Positions 1 through 8,271 of a stretch of DNA of 51,780 nucleotides are shown piece by piece. How positions within the stretch are numbered: the first letter of the stretch is position 1; each line of letters begins with the position of its first letter. Position numbers and translations under genes: made by a program. The DNA is from Frankia sp. QA3 (lineage in GTDB: Bacteria > Actinomycetota > Actinomycetes > Frankiales > Frankiaceae): positions 177,504 to 229,283 of the forward strand of contig NZ_CM001489.1 in NCBI RefSeq assembly GCF_000262465.1, written 5' to 3'. The notes beneath the pieces are model-generated. The model searched no databases. It saw only the letters and a program-made list of their open reading frames with translations, and had not been told where the DNA came from.

Positions 1-293
1 TCGGCTCGGGCGGGCTGGCGTCCCGCCCGGCGGGCCGCGCGGGATCGGCGGGGGCGACCGCCGGGATCGGCGGTGCCACGGGCATGCGTCATCCGGTGTC
101 ACTCCTGATGGGAGATTGCACAGGGGAGTCGGATGACGACTCTAAGGTGAGATCTTCGGGGGGTTGGGACAGGGCGGGCGCGTGGCGTGTGGCCTGCGCG
201 GGGTACTGCGGAGGGCGAGCGGGGTGACCGGTGCGCTCGGGCGAGCGGTCAGCCCGCCGCCGGTGGGATGCTCGGACCGAGTTCCAGCACCGG
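1..293. other. Left edge, no gene supported
   Basis: I see no convincing coding sequence here; the overlapping open frames are Arg/Ala/Pro-rich shadows of GC-rich DNA. The only structure is an inverted repeat at 87-138, listed separately. Confidence 0.5.
87..138. promoter_or_regulatory. 9-bp inverted repeat with 34-nt spacer
   Basis: CGTCATCCG (87-95) is the exact reverse complement of CGGATGACG (130-138). Inside the loop ACTCC and GGAGT could pair further. It lies beyond the 3' end of the leftward GPP34 gene, so it could be a terminator-like hairpin or a regulatory site for a gene outside the window. Function is inferred only. Confidence 0.35.
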
Positions 294-1046
294 TCAGGTC
301 GACGCCGTGCTGGCGATGGCCGCGGTGGTCGCGGCCGCGGCGGCCGCCTGCTGCGCCTCCTGGATGACCTTCCTGACGATCGGCGCGATCGGGGTCTGGT
401 CCGTCGCCGCCGCGATGCGCGCCTTGGCGTGGCGGCGTTCGGCGCGCTGCGGGGCGACCACCTCCAGCAGGCGGGCCGGCCCGGACAGGGCGAGCACGGT
501 GGCCGTGCGCGGGTCCAGCGGCCCGTCGCCGGTCGCGGCCGTCCGCATCCGCCACACCACCTCGTCGCGCGCCTCGGTGCGCAGCACGGGGTGGTGGGTG
601 ATCCGCACGACCAGCACTCGGTCGCGTCGGCGCCCCAACACGTCGGCGTCGACCAGGCCGTCGACCACGCGCGACCAGACCCCGCCGATCGCCCCGTCCA
701 GGCGGCGGAGCTGGTCGGCCGCGCGCCGCCCGCGGACCGTGCCGAGCGCGGCGTGGACGTCGGCGAGCAGTGGGTGCTTCGGGCGGATGCCGACCGGCGC
801 GAGCCGTCGCCCGTCCTCCTCGATCAGCCCCGCGAGCCCCAGCTCGGCGACGAGCGCGCCGCACAGCGCCACGCCCAGCGGCTGGCGGGAGGAGTTCACG
901 GGAGTCCCGCGATCCGGGTCGAGCGCGAGCAGCAACAGGTCCTCGGCGAGCAGCACGGCCGTCGTCCCCCTCCAGGTCGAACGCGGCGGGACCGGAGTCC
1001 CGATCTGCAGGCGAGGATCATGCCCGGCCGCCGTGAGCGCAATCAT
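294..1046 (-). CDS. GPP34 (GOLPH3/VPS74-like) family protein
   Basis: About 250 aa. The N-terminal part carries the hallmark LLLAEDLLLLALD-type helix followed by a Gly/Ala-rich helix and ELGLAGLI, typical of the bacterial GPP34 domain; many actinomycetes encode several copies. Eukaryotic GOLPH3 binds phosphoinositides at the Golgi, but the bacterial role is unknown. The C-terminus is an Ala/Thr-rich tail. I prefer the ATG at 1046; an in-frame ATG at 1124 would place the start inside the promoter region of the divergent CoA-transferase. No clear ribosome binding site decides the start. It stands alone and is divergent from the next gene. Confidence 0.75.
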   Translation of the reverse strand: MIALTAAGHDPRLQIGTPVPPRSTWRGTTAVLLAEDLLLLALDPDRGTPVNSSRQPLGVALCGALVAELGLAGLIEEDGRRLAPVGIRPKHPLLADVHAALGTVRGRRAADQLRRLDGAIGGVWSRVVDGLVDADVLGRRRDRVLVVRITHHPVLRTEARDEVVWRMRTAATGDGPLDPRTATVLALSGPARLLEVVAPQRAERRHAKARIAAATDQTPIAPIVRKVIQEAQQAAAAAATTAAIASTAST

Positions 1047-1096
1047 CCGTCGCCCGGCCGACAGCCGAACCGAACCGACCCGGCCGAGCCCGATTC

Positions 1097-1124
1097 TTGA
1101 CAGCCGCTGTGATCTACCTAACAT
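1097..1124 (+). promoter_or_regulatory. Probable sigma70-type promoter of the CoA-transferase
   Basis: TTGACA at 1097-1102 and TAACAT at 1119-1124 are separated by 16 nt, close to the vegetative actinobacterial consensus. The predicted transcription start is near 1131, about 70 nt upstream of the CoA-transferase ATG. It lies in one of the few AT-richer patches of this end of the window. Confidence 0.6.
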
Positions 1125-1134
1125 ATCTCACTAC

Positions 1135-1149
1135 GTGTTCTAGGTAAAC
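1135..1149. promoter_or_regulatory. Operator-like 15-mer GTGTTCTAGGTAAAC
   Basis: This imperfect dyad sits just downstream of the predicted promoter and resembles the sites at 31855, 37415 and 39751 (pattern GTnnAC-TTA-GTnnAC). GTTCTAGG plus AAACGT is shared with the 39731-39747 region on the opposite strand. It also forms the right arm of TACCTA (1115-1120)/TAGGTA (1141-1146). A repressor acting on acyl-CoA catabolism genes is inferred. Confidence 0.4.
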
Positions 1150-1202
1150 GTCCTCTCCTTGACGTGAACCATCCGGATCCGCATCTGCATCTGGAGGCCG
1201 AC

Positions 1203-3788
1203 ATGAGCACAGCGTCCATTTCCGGGCAGGGGCCGGACGGCCCGGTGCCGACGTCGAGTTCGCCGCTCGCCGGACTGCGGGTGATCGACCTGTCGACGAC
1301 GATGCCGGGGGCGCTGGCGACCCGGTTCCTGGCCGACGCCGGCGCGGATGTCGTCGGGGTCGAGCCGGCGGGGGGCAGCCCGCTGCGCCGCTCGCCGGCC
1401 TGGCCGGCCATCGGCGGCGGCAGGCGCAGCGTCGTCGTGGACCTGCACGACCCGGCCGACCGGCCCGTGCTCGACGGGCTGCTCACCGGCGCCGATGTCG
1501 TGGTGACCACGCTGCGCCCGAGGACCGCCCGCCGCCTGCGCCTCGGCCCCGGCGACCTCGCCCAGCGCAACCCGCGCCTGGTCAGCGTGGCGATCACGGG
1601 CTGGGGTTCGTCCGGGCCCTGGGCGGACCTGAAGGGCTACGAGGGCCTGGTCATGGCCAAGCTCGGCATGTTCCACGCCAAGCGGCGACTGGTGTCCCGG
1701 CCCGGCCCGGCGTACTGCTCGGTCGCCTTCGCCACCTGGGGCGCCGCCCACACCGCCGTGCAGGGGATCGCGGCCGCGCTGGTCGAGCGGGAGTCCAGCG
1801 GGCTCGGCCAGCACGTGGAGGCCGACCTGGTCCGCGGGGTCAGCATGATCGATACCTGGAGCTGGTTCGAGCACCTCGTCGCGGTGCGCTTTCCCGACGC
1901 CTACCGGACCGTCGAGGCCACCACCCCGGCGGGCGACCCGGTCAGCGCGCTGATCTACCCCCTGCTCGCGGCGCCGACCAGGGACGGCCACTGGCTGCAG
2001 TTCGCGCAGGTCGAGCCCCGCCTGTTCGCGGCGATGCTGGCGGAGTTCGGCCTCACCCCGCTGCTGGACGACCCGAAGTGGGCGGGCTTACCGGTCCTGG
2101 AGACCCAGGAGTTACGCACCGAGCTCTGGGAGATCATGATCCGCAAGGTGGGGGAGCGTACCCTCGCGGACTGGCAGCACGTCTTCGCGACCAACCCGAA
2201 CATCAACGCCGAGGTGTTCAACGTCGGCTCGGGCGTGCTGGACCATCCGCAGATCCGGCATGACGGCCGCGTCGTCGTCCTCGACACCGCCGAGCACGGC
2301 CCGGTCCGCCGCCCCACCACCCTCGTGCACGCCGACGGCGCCCCGCTGTCGCCGCCGCGGCCCGCCCCCCGGCCGGACGAGCACGGCGCCGAACTGCGCG
2401 CCGCGGCCGCCGGCGTCACACGCTCCGCCGCTCCGCACGCCGCCGCCCCGCACGCCGGCCCCGCCGTGTCAGCGCCGGTCGGTCCGCCGCTGGCCGGCGT
2501 CACCATTCTGGAGTTCGGGCTGATGTTCGCGGCCCCGTTCGGCACGACCATGCTGACCGATCTCGGCGCCCGGGTGATCAAGGTCGAGACGCTGGCGGGC
2601 GACACCATCCGCCGGATCCTGCCGTTCCCGGAGCTCGGCGCGGTGCGGGTCATGCAGGGAAAGGAGAGCATCGCCCTCGATCTCGGCACCGAGGAGGGCC
2701 GGCGCATCGTGCACGAGCTGGCCCGCCGCAGCGACGTGGTGCTGCAGGCGTTCCGCGCCGGCGCCGCCGAGCGGGCCGGGGTCGACGCGGCGACGCTGCG
2801 GGCGGTCAACCCGGATCTCGTCTACGTCAACGCGCCCGGCTACGGCACCGACGGTCCCTTCGGGGACAGGCCCGCCTACGCGCCGTCGATCGGTGCGGCC
2901 AGCGGCATCGCGATGACCGAGGCGCCGCACGCGGCGAACGCCACCTCGCTCGCGCAGATCAAGTCCACCGCCGCGCGGATCGCATCGGCCTCGGCGGTGA
3001 CGAGCCTGCAGGCCGACGGGCTCGCCGCGCTCGGCGTGGCCTCGGCGATCTCGCTCGGCCTGCTGGCCCGCACCCGCGGCCGTCCCCTCGGCCCGATGAC
3101 CGTCACCATGATCGCGACCGGCATGTACGCGCTGATGGAGCAGGTCGTCGAGTACGCGGGCCGGCCGGCACAGCCCGTCGTCGACGAGGGCGGGCACGGC
3201 CTGAACGCGCTCTACCGGATGTACCCGGCGGCGCAGGGATGGGTGTTCCTCGCCGCGCCCGCGCCGCGGGAGTGGGCGGCGCTCGTCGCCGCCCTCGCGG
3301 CTGGTCCCCCGGCCGGGGCGGGCGGATCCGGGGGCGGCGCGGTCTCCGATCCGGCCGGCGCCCGCGATGTCGATCCGGCCGTCGATCCGGCCGCCGACCC
3401 CCGGTTCGCCACGGCCGCCGCCCGCGCCGAGCACGATCACGAGCTGGCCGTCGAACTCGGCCGGATCTTCGCCACCCGGCCCGCGGCCGAGTGGGAACAG
3501 CGGCTGACCGCCGCTGACGTCGGCTGCGTCCAGGTCACCGAGATGGACGCGGAGCTGCAGCTGCAGACCGATCCGGCCCTCGCCGCCGAGTACGCCTCGC
3601 CGGCCGTGAGCCCCGTCTTCGACGACCACCTGCGCATGGGCCCGCCGGTGCGTTTCTCCCGGTCGTCCACCCGCAGCCTGGGCGGCTGCCTGGCTGGCGA
3701 GCACACCGAGGCCATCCTGCGCGAGCTCGGCCACGGCGACGACGAGATCAAGGACCTGCGTGCCCGCGCCATCGTCGGCGGCGGCTGA
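1203..3788 (+). CDS. Fused two-domain CaiB/BaiF (family III) CoA-transferase
   Basis: 861 aa, about twice the usual ~400. Domain 1 (about residues 20-390) starts with LAGLRVIDLSTTMPG and domain 2 (about 428-860) with LAGVTILEFGLMFAAPFG; both are family III CoA-transferase folds joined by an Ala/His/Pro linker. Such enzymes move CoA between carboxylic acids. By eye, the catalytic Asp position is Ala in domain 1 (FATWGAA) but Asp in domain 2 (LQADGLAA), so only the second half may be catalytic. The start is the ATG at 1203 with GGAGG six bases upstream; an upstream ATG at 1164 lacks a site. A broken paralogue lies at 34996-37332. Confidence 0.88.
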   Translation: MSTASISGQGPDGPVPTSSSPLAGLRVIDLSTTMPGALATRFLADAGADVVGVEPAGGSPLRRSPAWPAIGGGRRSVVVDLHDPADRPVLDGLLTGADVVVTTLRPRTARRLRLGPGDLAQRNPRLVSVAITGWGSSGPWADLKGYEGLVMAKLGMFHAKRRLVSRPGPAYCSVAFATWGAAHTAVQGIAAALVERESSGLGQHVEADLVRGVSMIDTWSWFEHLVAVRFPDAYRTVEATTPAGDPVSALIYPLLAAPTRDGHWLQFAQVEPRLFAAMLAEFGLTPLLDDPKWAGLPVLETQELRTELWEIMIRKVGERTLADWQHVFATNPNINAEVFNVGSGVLDHPQIRHDGRVVVLDTAEHGPVRRPTTLVHADGAPLSPPRPAPRPDEHGAELRAAAAGVTRSAAPHAAAPHAGPAVSAPVGPPLAGVTILEFGLMFAAPFGTTMLTDLGARVIKVETLAGDTIRRILPFPELGAVRVMQGKESIALDLGTEEGRRIVHELARRSDVVLQAFRAGAAERAGVDAATLRAVNPDLVYVNAPGYGTDGPFGDRPAYAPSIGAASGIAMTEAPHAANATSLAQIKSTAARIASASAVTSLQADGLAALGVASAISLGLLARTRGRPLGPMTVTMIATGMYALMEQVVEYAGRPAQPVVDEGGHGLNALYRMYPAAQGWVFLAAPAPREWAALVAALAAGPPAGAGGSGGGAVSDPAGARDVDPAVDPAADPRFATAAARAEHDHELAVELGRIFATRPAAEWEQRLTAADVGCVQVTEMDAELQLQTDPALAAEYASPAVSPVFDDHLRMGPPVRFSRSSTRSLGGCLAGEHTEAILRELGHGDDEIKDLRARAIVGGG

Positions 3789-3820
3789 CACGTGGCGACG
3801 GGCCGGCCCCCACCGCCAGG

Positions 3821-4027
3821 TCAGCGCTGCGAGCCGGTGTGTACCCGAGCCGGCCGCAGGCCCTCCTCCATGCTGGGCGCGTTCGCCATCCACCGCTCGC
3901 AGGAGCAGGAGACGGTGTACGTCCCGTCGTCGTCCGGCAGCACCGACTGGGCCACGCACAGGTCGCCGGAGTTGGCGGCCTCGTGCAGGAACTCGGTCGG
4001 CGAGTCGTACATCACGCTGTCACCCAT
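3821..4027 (-). CDS. Small CxC-containing protein of unknown function
   Basis: 68 aa. The centre holds a CSCERW motif followed by an Ala/Glu helix and a His near the end, similar in shape to small actinobacterial CxCGW...H proteins; metal binding is possible but unproven. Its ATG lies eight bases inside the 3' end of the DUF2889 gene, so translational coupling is very likely and the two probably act together. It converges on the CoA-transferase, with 32 bp between the two stop codons. I do not recognise a named family. Confidence 0.6.
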   Translation of the reverse strand: MGDSVMYDSPTEFLHEAANSGDLCVAQSVLPDDDGTYTVSCSCERWMANAPSMEEGLRPARVHTGSQR

Positions 4028-5174
4028 GGTTCTCTGCCCCTTCGCGGAGGTGTGCCCCTTCGCGGAGGTGTGCCCCTTCGCGGAGGTGTGCCCCTTCGCG
4101 GAGGTGCGGGTGGAGCGGGCCGAGCAGCGCCTGGACGTCCTCCAGCACGCGCAGCGTGTCGTTGAGATGGGTGCAGGTCGACGTGCCGACGAAGGTCCGG
4201 CGCACGAACGGGCGCAGCCCGGCCAGCGGCATCCCGGCGAGCCGGGCGGCGCTGGCCGCGGCGGCCGGGCACTCGACGAACGGCAGCGCGCGGGGGGTCG
4301 CCTCGCAGCTCACGAACGTCGACGTGGCCGTGTCGACCTCGGCGGTCACGGTGTACTCGTGGATGACGGTGGCCACGCCCTCGGGCAGGACGTAGGAGTC
4401 CCGGAACAGGGCGTCGACGTGGGCCCGGGCGCCGGAGCCGTCGAGGCGGACGTCGACGCGGCGCGCCCGGCGCATGCCGCGCGGTGGCAGCGGCGGGGTG
4501 TCGTGCCAGGCCAGCGGGTCACCGGGGCGCTCGAGGGGCGGGGCGACCGGACCGGTCACCACCGGCGAGCGGCCGAACGCCTCGACCTCGCTCATGATCG
4601 TCCCGCCCGTGGCGAAACCCGCGCACAGGTCCGTGACGTGCCGGTAGTCGCCCTGGCGCATCGGCGGGATCGCCGGGACGCCGGTCTCCCGCGCCTCCTG
4701 CGCGGCGGCGCCGTAGGCGTGCCCGGAGACGAGCGCCGCGCCGGGCAGGTCGTCCAGCAGCAGGTAGAGCAGGTCCTCCTCGGCGGCCACCGCGGGGTCG
4801 ACCTCGTCGAGCCGGCCGCGGAAGCCCGCGGCGACCGAGCGCCCGACCAGCCCGGCCAGCGCCGGTCGCGTCGGGTCGCTGGTGATCTGGCGCAGCTCGC
4901 GCCCGGCGGTGAAGTCCACCACCGCGTGCACCGTCGCCTCGCCCAGCACCTCGGCGCCCGCGGCCGTGCCGCCCGGCCCGTCGTCGGCCGGGTCGGCGGT
5001 GCGCAGGTCGCGGCCGCGGCCGACCAGGTGCAGCGGGCCGCCGAACCCGTCGGGGCGCAGCATGTCGATCGTGGTGGTGCGGCGGACCGATCCGGCCGAG
5101 CGGGCGGGCGTGCCGCTGGTCGGTTCGTGGATGCCATGCCGCGGATGCAGGATCCGCAGGGGAACCGTCGCCAT
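4020..5174 (-). CDS. DUF2889 domain-containing protein
   Basis: 384 aa. The N-terminal VRRTTTIDMLRPDG and a later tract with paired Arg/His match DUF2889, a family of unknown function often found near CoA- and aromatic-degradation genes. The C-terminus carries four tandem copies of HLREGA, encoded by an 18-bp repeat. The ATG at 5174 follows GGGAGG by 11 nt; a GTG at 5186 overlaps that site and is less likely. The stop overlaps the start of the following small gene by 8 bp. It lies downstream of an AT-rich stretch with a TGAAAA/TTTTCA dyad that could be its control region. Confidence 0.75.
   Translation of the reverse strand: MATVPLRILHPRHGIHEPTSGTPARSAGSVRRTTTIDMLRPDGFGGPLHLVGRGRDLRTADPADDGPGGTAAGAEVLGEATVHAVVDFTAGRELRQITSDPTRPALAGLVGRSVAAGFRGRLDEVDPAVAAEEDLLYLLLDDLPGAALVSGHAYGAAAQEARETGVPAIPPMRQGDYRHVTDLCAGFATGGTIMSEVEAFGRSPVVTGPVAPPLERPGDPLAWHDTPPLPPRGMRRARRVDVRLDGSGARAHVDALFRDSYVLPEGVATVIHEYTVTAEVDTATSTFVSCEATPRALPFVECPAAAASAARLAGMPLAGLRPFVRRTFVGTSTCTHLNDTLRVLEDVQALLGPLHPHLREGAHLREGAHLREGAHLREGAENHG
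4029..4105. repeat. 18-bp tandem repeat, 4 copies
   Basis: CCCCTTCGCGGAGGTGTG is repeated about four times. It falls in frame at the 3' end of the DUF2889 gene and gives HLREGA repeats. The period keeps the frame, so copy number can vary without breaking the protein. Confidence 0.85.
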
Positions 5175-5290
5175 CGGCGGATGCACCTCCCTCTCGGTGT
5201 GCGTGCACGGGCCTCGACGAGACCCACCCGCCGGATGGTCCGATGGGCCCGCCGCGTCCCGGTTGGTGGTCGTGCCCGGGGCTACCCAGC

Positions 5291-5307
5291 TGAAAACGCC
5301 TTTTTCA
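5291..5307. promoter_or_regulatory. TGAAAA-N5-TTTTCA dyad
   Basis: A perfect 6-bp inverted repeat in a short AT-rich patch between the DUF2889 gene (leftward) and the 3' end of the tetR gene. Its size and position suit a TetR-type operator for the DUF2889 operon. The binding protein is inferred. Confidence 0.4.
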
Positions 5308-5393
5308 CAAAATTGTTCCCGCCGGCCCGGCTGTCAACGGCGTCCCGCACCTGGACGCGGGCTGTCGCGCGGGAACTGCGGGTGGCGGCGGGG

Positions 5394-6014
5394 TCAGCTC
5401 ACGCCGCTGGCGGACCGGCCGGTGGACGCGCCGAGGGCGCGGAAGACGAAGTCGGCGACCCGGTCCGCCGTCTCGGCGGGGCTGCCGGCCGGCGGGCACA
5501 GCAGCTGGCGGTCCAGGGCCCGGCCGAGCACCGCCTGGATCTGCTCGGCGTCGGCCCGCGGGTCCGCCCGGGGGAAGGAGCCGTCCTCGACGCCCCGGCG
5601 CAGGATCGCCGCGAGGGCCGCCTCCTGGGCGGCCTGGAACCGTTCCCGTTCCGCGGCGAAACCGCGGGCCCGGCGGGTCTCCTCGGAGCTCAGGATCAGC
5701 GCGCGGCGGCGGCGGGGCTCCGCCGACATCAGGTGCAACACGCCGTCGATCCAGCGGCGCAACGCCTCGCGGGCGGTCGTGGCCGCAGCGATCGACGCGG
5801 TCAGCTCGGCGGTGACGCGCTCGCAGTCGCGGCGGAACATCGCCAGCAGCAGGCTGTCCTTGGACGCGAAGTGGCGGTAGAAGGCGCGCGTCGACAGGCC
5901 GGCGGCGTGCAGGATGTCGGTGATCGACACGGAGACGCCCTCGCTCGCGAGCAGGCACCGGTACGCGGCATCCATGATCAGTTCTCGCTCGTCCTGGTTG
6001 TCCTGGAGCGCCAC
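5394..6014 (-). CDS. TetR family transcriptional regulator
   Basis: 206 aa. Residues about 10-55 form the TetR helix-turn-helix (SITDILHAAGLSTRAFYRHF then SKDSLL), followed by an all-helical ligand domain with an Arg-rich stretch. The GTG at 6014 is preferred because GAGGAGG lies seven bases upstream; an ATG at 6050 has no site. It lies upstream of and in the same orientation as the DUF2889 pair, 220 bp away, so it may regulate that operon through the 5291-5307 dyad. The ligand is unknown. Confidence 0.85.
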   Translation of the reverse strand: MALQDNQDERELIMDAAYRCLLASEGVSVSITDILHAAGLSTRAFYRHFASKDSLLLAMFRRDCERVTAELTASIAAATTAREALRRWIDGVLHLMSAEPRRRRALILSSEETRRARGFAAERERFQAAQEAALAAILRRGVEDGSFPRADPRADAEQIQAVLGRALDRQLLCPPAGSPAETADRVADFVFRALGASTGRSASGVS

Positions 6015-6049
6015 AGTGCCACCTCCTCGCCCTCGTCCCGGCCGCCGCA

Positions 6050-6088
6050 CAGCCCGGCCGTGCAGCCCGGCCGTGCAGCCCGGCCGTG
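6050..6088. repeat. 13-bp tandem repeat, 3 copies plus partial
   Basis: CAGCCCGGCCGTG occurs three times exactly and then as a degenerate fourth copy, upstream of tetR. Unlike the repeats inside genes, its period is not a multiple of three, which fits a non-coding location. Confidence 0.85.
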
Positions 6089-6252
6089 CAGCCCGCCCGC
6101 CGCCGGGCCCGGGCCACCGCCAGCCCGCATCGCCCCCCGGGAGGCCTGGACGATCACCCTACCGGCCGTCGGGCCGCCCGCCCGGGTCCGACCCCACCTC
6201 CCGGCCCGGGGGCCGCCGAGCGGGTCCGGCGGCCGTTTGCCAAGGTGGACGG

Positions 6253-7188
6253 ATGGACCTGCGCATCTTCATCGAGCCTCAGCAGGGCGCCTCCTATGAG
6301 CGGCAGCTCGCCGTGGCGAGGGCGGCCGAGGACGCCGGCTTCGACGGATTCTTCCGTTCCGACCACTACCTGCGGATGGGGCCGGGTGATCCGTCGCCGG
6401 GGCCCTCGGACTCCTGGGTGACGCTGGCGGCCCTGGCCCGCGAGACCTCGCGGATCCGGCTGGGCACCCTCGTCACCTCCGCGACCTTCCGCCTGCCCGG
6501 GCCGCTGGCCATCGCCGTCGCGCAGGTGGACGCGATGAGCGGCGGCCGCGTGGAGCTGGGCCTCGGCGCCGGGTGGTTCGAGGCGGAACACACCGCCTAC
6601 GGCCTCCCGTTTCCCCCGGTCGAGGAACGGTTCGACCGGCTGACCGAGCAGCTTGCGATCATCACCGGGCTGTGGGGCACCCCGCCCGGGGAGACCTTCT
6701 CCCACGACGGCCGGTACTACCAGCTCGCCGACAGCCCGGCGCTGCCGAAGCCGGTGCAGCAGCCCCGGCCGCCGATCATCATCGGGGGAGCCGGGCGGCG
6801 GCGCACCCCCCAGCTCGCCGTCACCTACGCGGCCGAGTTCAACGCCGCCTTCGCCGCCGCGGAGGTGGTCGGGCAGCGGTTCGCCCGGGTCCGGGAGGTG
6901 GCCGCGGCGGCCGGCCGGGACCCGGCGGACCTCGTCTACTCCACGTCGAACGTCGTCGTCTGCGCGAAGTCCGACGCGCAACTCGCCCGGCGGGCCGAGC
7001 GCATCGGCCGCGAGGTCGACGAGCTGCGCACCAACGGCTTCACCGGCACCCCCGAGGAGATCCTGGCCAAGCTCGCGACCTTCGGCCCCGACGGCGCCGG
7101 AGCGAGCCGGATCTACCTGCAGGTCCTCGACCTGGCCGACCTCGACCACCTCGACCTGATCGCCGCCGAGGTGCTTCCGCACGTCTGA
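6253..7188 (+). CDS. LLM-class (luciferase-like) F420-dependent oxidoreductase
   Basis: 311 aa, a normal length. The protein opens with MDLRIFIEPQ and shows the TIM-barrel LLM pattern: ARAAEDAGFDGFFRSDHY, TLAALARETSRIRLGTLV, QVDAMSGGRVELGLGAGW and PIIIGGAGRR. F420 is the likely cofactor (family inference), with a hydride-transfer reaction on an unknown substrate. AAGGTGG precedes the ATG by a few bases; the longer open frame from 5914 overlaps tetR on the other strand. It ends 65 bp from the convergent LysR gene. Confidence 0.88.
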   Translation: MDLRIFIEPQQGASYERQLAVARAAEDAGFDGFFRSDHYLRMGPGDPSPGPSDSWVTLAALARETSRIRLGTLVTSATFRLPGPLAIAVAQVDAMSGGRVELGLGAGWFEAEHTAYGLPFPPVEERFDRLTEQLAIITGLWGTPPGETFSHDGRYYQLADSPALPKPVQQPRPPIIIGGAGRRRTPQLAVTYAAEFNAAFAAAEVVGQRFARVREVAAAAGRDPADLVYSTSNVVVCAKSDAQLARRAERIGREVDELRTNGFTGTPEEILAKLATFGPDGAGASRIYLQVLDLADLDHLDLIAAEVLPHV

Positions 7189-7245
7189 GCGGGCGGGGGT
7201 GAGCGGGCGGGGGGGCGGCGGCTACCGGGCGTCGGCACGGAACGG

Positions 7246-7264
7246 GGGGAGCTTCAGGCTCCCC
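7246..7264. terminator. Hairpin between LLM gene and lysR
   Basis: GGGGAGC (7246-7252) pairs with GCTCCCC (7258-7264) over a 5-nt loop that contains the lysR stop codon. It lies between two convergent genes and could end transcripts from either side. Confidence 0.55.
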
Positions 7265-8144
7265 TGGCGAGCTGGAGGTTCTCGATGGCCGTCTCGGCCG
7301 CCGCCGGCTCGGCGAGCAGCCGCCCCAACGCCGCCGCGACCCGCTCCGAGATGATCGTCGCCAGGCCGTGGCGGGACCAGACGGCGAGCGGTAGCGGCGC
7401 GGGTTTCGGCAGGTCGTCGCGTGCGACGAGCCCTTCGGGTGTCTGCCCCATGGTGGCCATCAACGCGACCCCCAGGCCGGCACCCACGGCCGCCTGGACG
7501 CCGGCGAGCTGGATCGCCTCCGCGCCGATCACCGCGGGAATCGCTTGCGACGACAGGGCCTCCAACGCGCAGGTGCGCAGCGCGCAGGGATGGTCGAAGG
7601 CGACCACGGGCATCGGCTGCGTCGCCGCCGGCCGCCGCCACACCGGGGAGGAGTACCAGATCAGCTCCAGCTCGCCGACCGGCGTCGCGCGCGGGTCGTT
7701 GGCCGGGCCGAGCAGCAGCGCCAGATCGATCCGCCCGGCCTCGAGCCCCTCGCGCAGGTTGGTGCCGCGGTCGATGCGGAAGCGGATGCGATAGCGGGGC
7801 AGCGACTGCTCCAGCGCCGCCGCGAGGAAGGGCAGCAGTTGTGCCGCGGCGTGCTCCGTCGAGCCGATCACGACCGTCTCCTCGGTCTCCATGCCGAAAC
7901 CGTGCAGGGTCTCGTCGTGGATGGCGAGGATCCGCCGGGCCTGGCGGAGCAGGTGCTCGCCGTCGGGGGTCAGCCGGGAACCGCGGCCCTGGCGCTCGAC
8001 CAGCGCGCGTCCGGTGGCGGACTCGAGCCGGCGCACGTGCTGGCTCACCGCCGCCTGGCTGAGGTGCAGCGACGTCGCGGCCCGCTGGAAACCGCCGCAG
8101 TCCGCGACAGCGACGAAGCTGCGCAGTGGGGCGATGTCCAGCAT
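7254..8144 (-). CDS. LysR family transcriptional regulator
   Basis: 296 aa. It has the N-terminal winged helix (LRSFVAVADCGGFQRAATSLHLSQAAVSQHVRRLE) and a substrate-binding domain with VIGSTEHAA and VGAGLGVALM. The start is set at the ATG at 8144, which gives a typical LysR N-terminus; ATGs at 8153 and 8174 are possible. It diverges from the sulfur-type operon and its leader peptide, so it is a good candidate activator of that operon, as CysB/Cbl-like regulators are elsewhere. That role is inferred. A direct repeat TCATAAC lies immediately upstream. Confidence 0.86.
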   Translation of the reverse strand: MLDIAPLRSFVAVADCGGFQRAATSLHLSQAAVSQHVRRLESATGRALVERQGRGSRLTPDGEHLLRQARRILAIHDETLHGFGMETEETVVIGSTEHAAAQLLPFLAAALEQSLPRYRIRFRIDRGTNLREGLEAGRIDLALLLGPANDPRATPVGELELIWYSSPVWRRPAATQPMPVVAFDHPCALRTCALEALSSQAIPAVIGAEAIQLAGVQAAVGAGLGVALMATMGQTPEGLVARDDLPKPAPLPLAVWSRHGLATIISERVAAALGRLLAEPAAAETAIENLQLARGA

Positions 8145-8174
8145 TCGTCGCATGCCGGTCAGGGTACTGGACAT

Positions 8175-8204
8175 TCATAACCAGATGCGATTGATCGTCA
8201 TAAC
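8175..8204. promoter_or_regulatory. Direct repeat TCATAAC, candidate LysR site
   Basis: TCATAAC occurs at 8175-8181 and 8198-8204, 23 bp apart (about two helical turns), in the only AT-rich part of the lysR/operon divergent region. It could be a LysR recognition and activation site. The region 8175-8515 otherwise holds the leader peptide and a small hairpin, and no larger gene. Confidence 0.35.
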
Positions 8205-8271
8205 GAAGCGTAGTTGGACATCCGGTCGCCGGACCAGCATGCTCATCGGCATGACCCAGTCGACGACCGTG

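Noticed and set aside
1135..1149. KstR-type steroid operator
   Set aside because: Only a GTTCTAG half-site is present; the paired AAC-N2-GTT core of KstR sites is missing, so I do not assign it to KstR.
2469..3959. 496-codon minus-strand open frame opposite CoA-transferase domain 2
   Set aside because: Composition is that of an antisense shadow and domain 2 motifs on the plus strand are intact.
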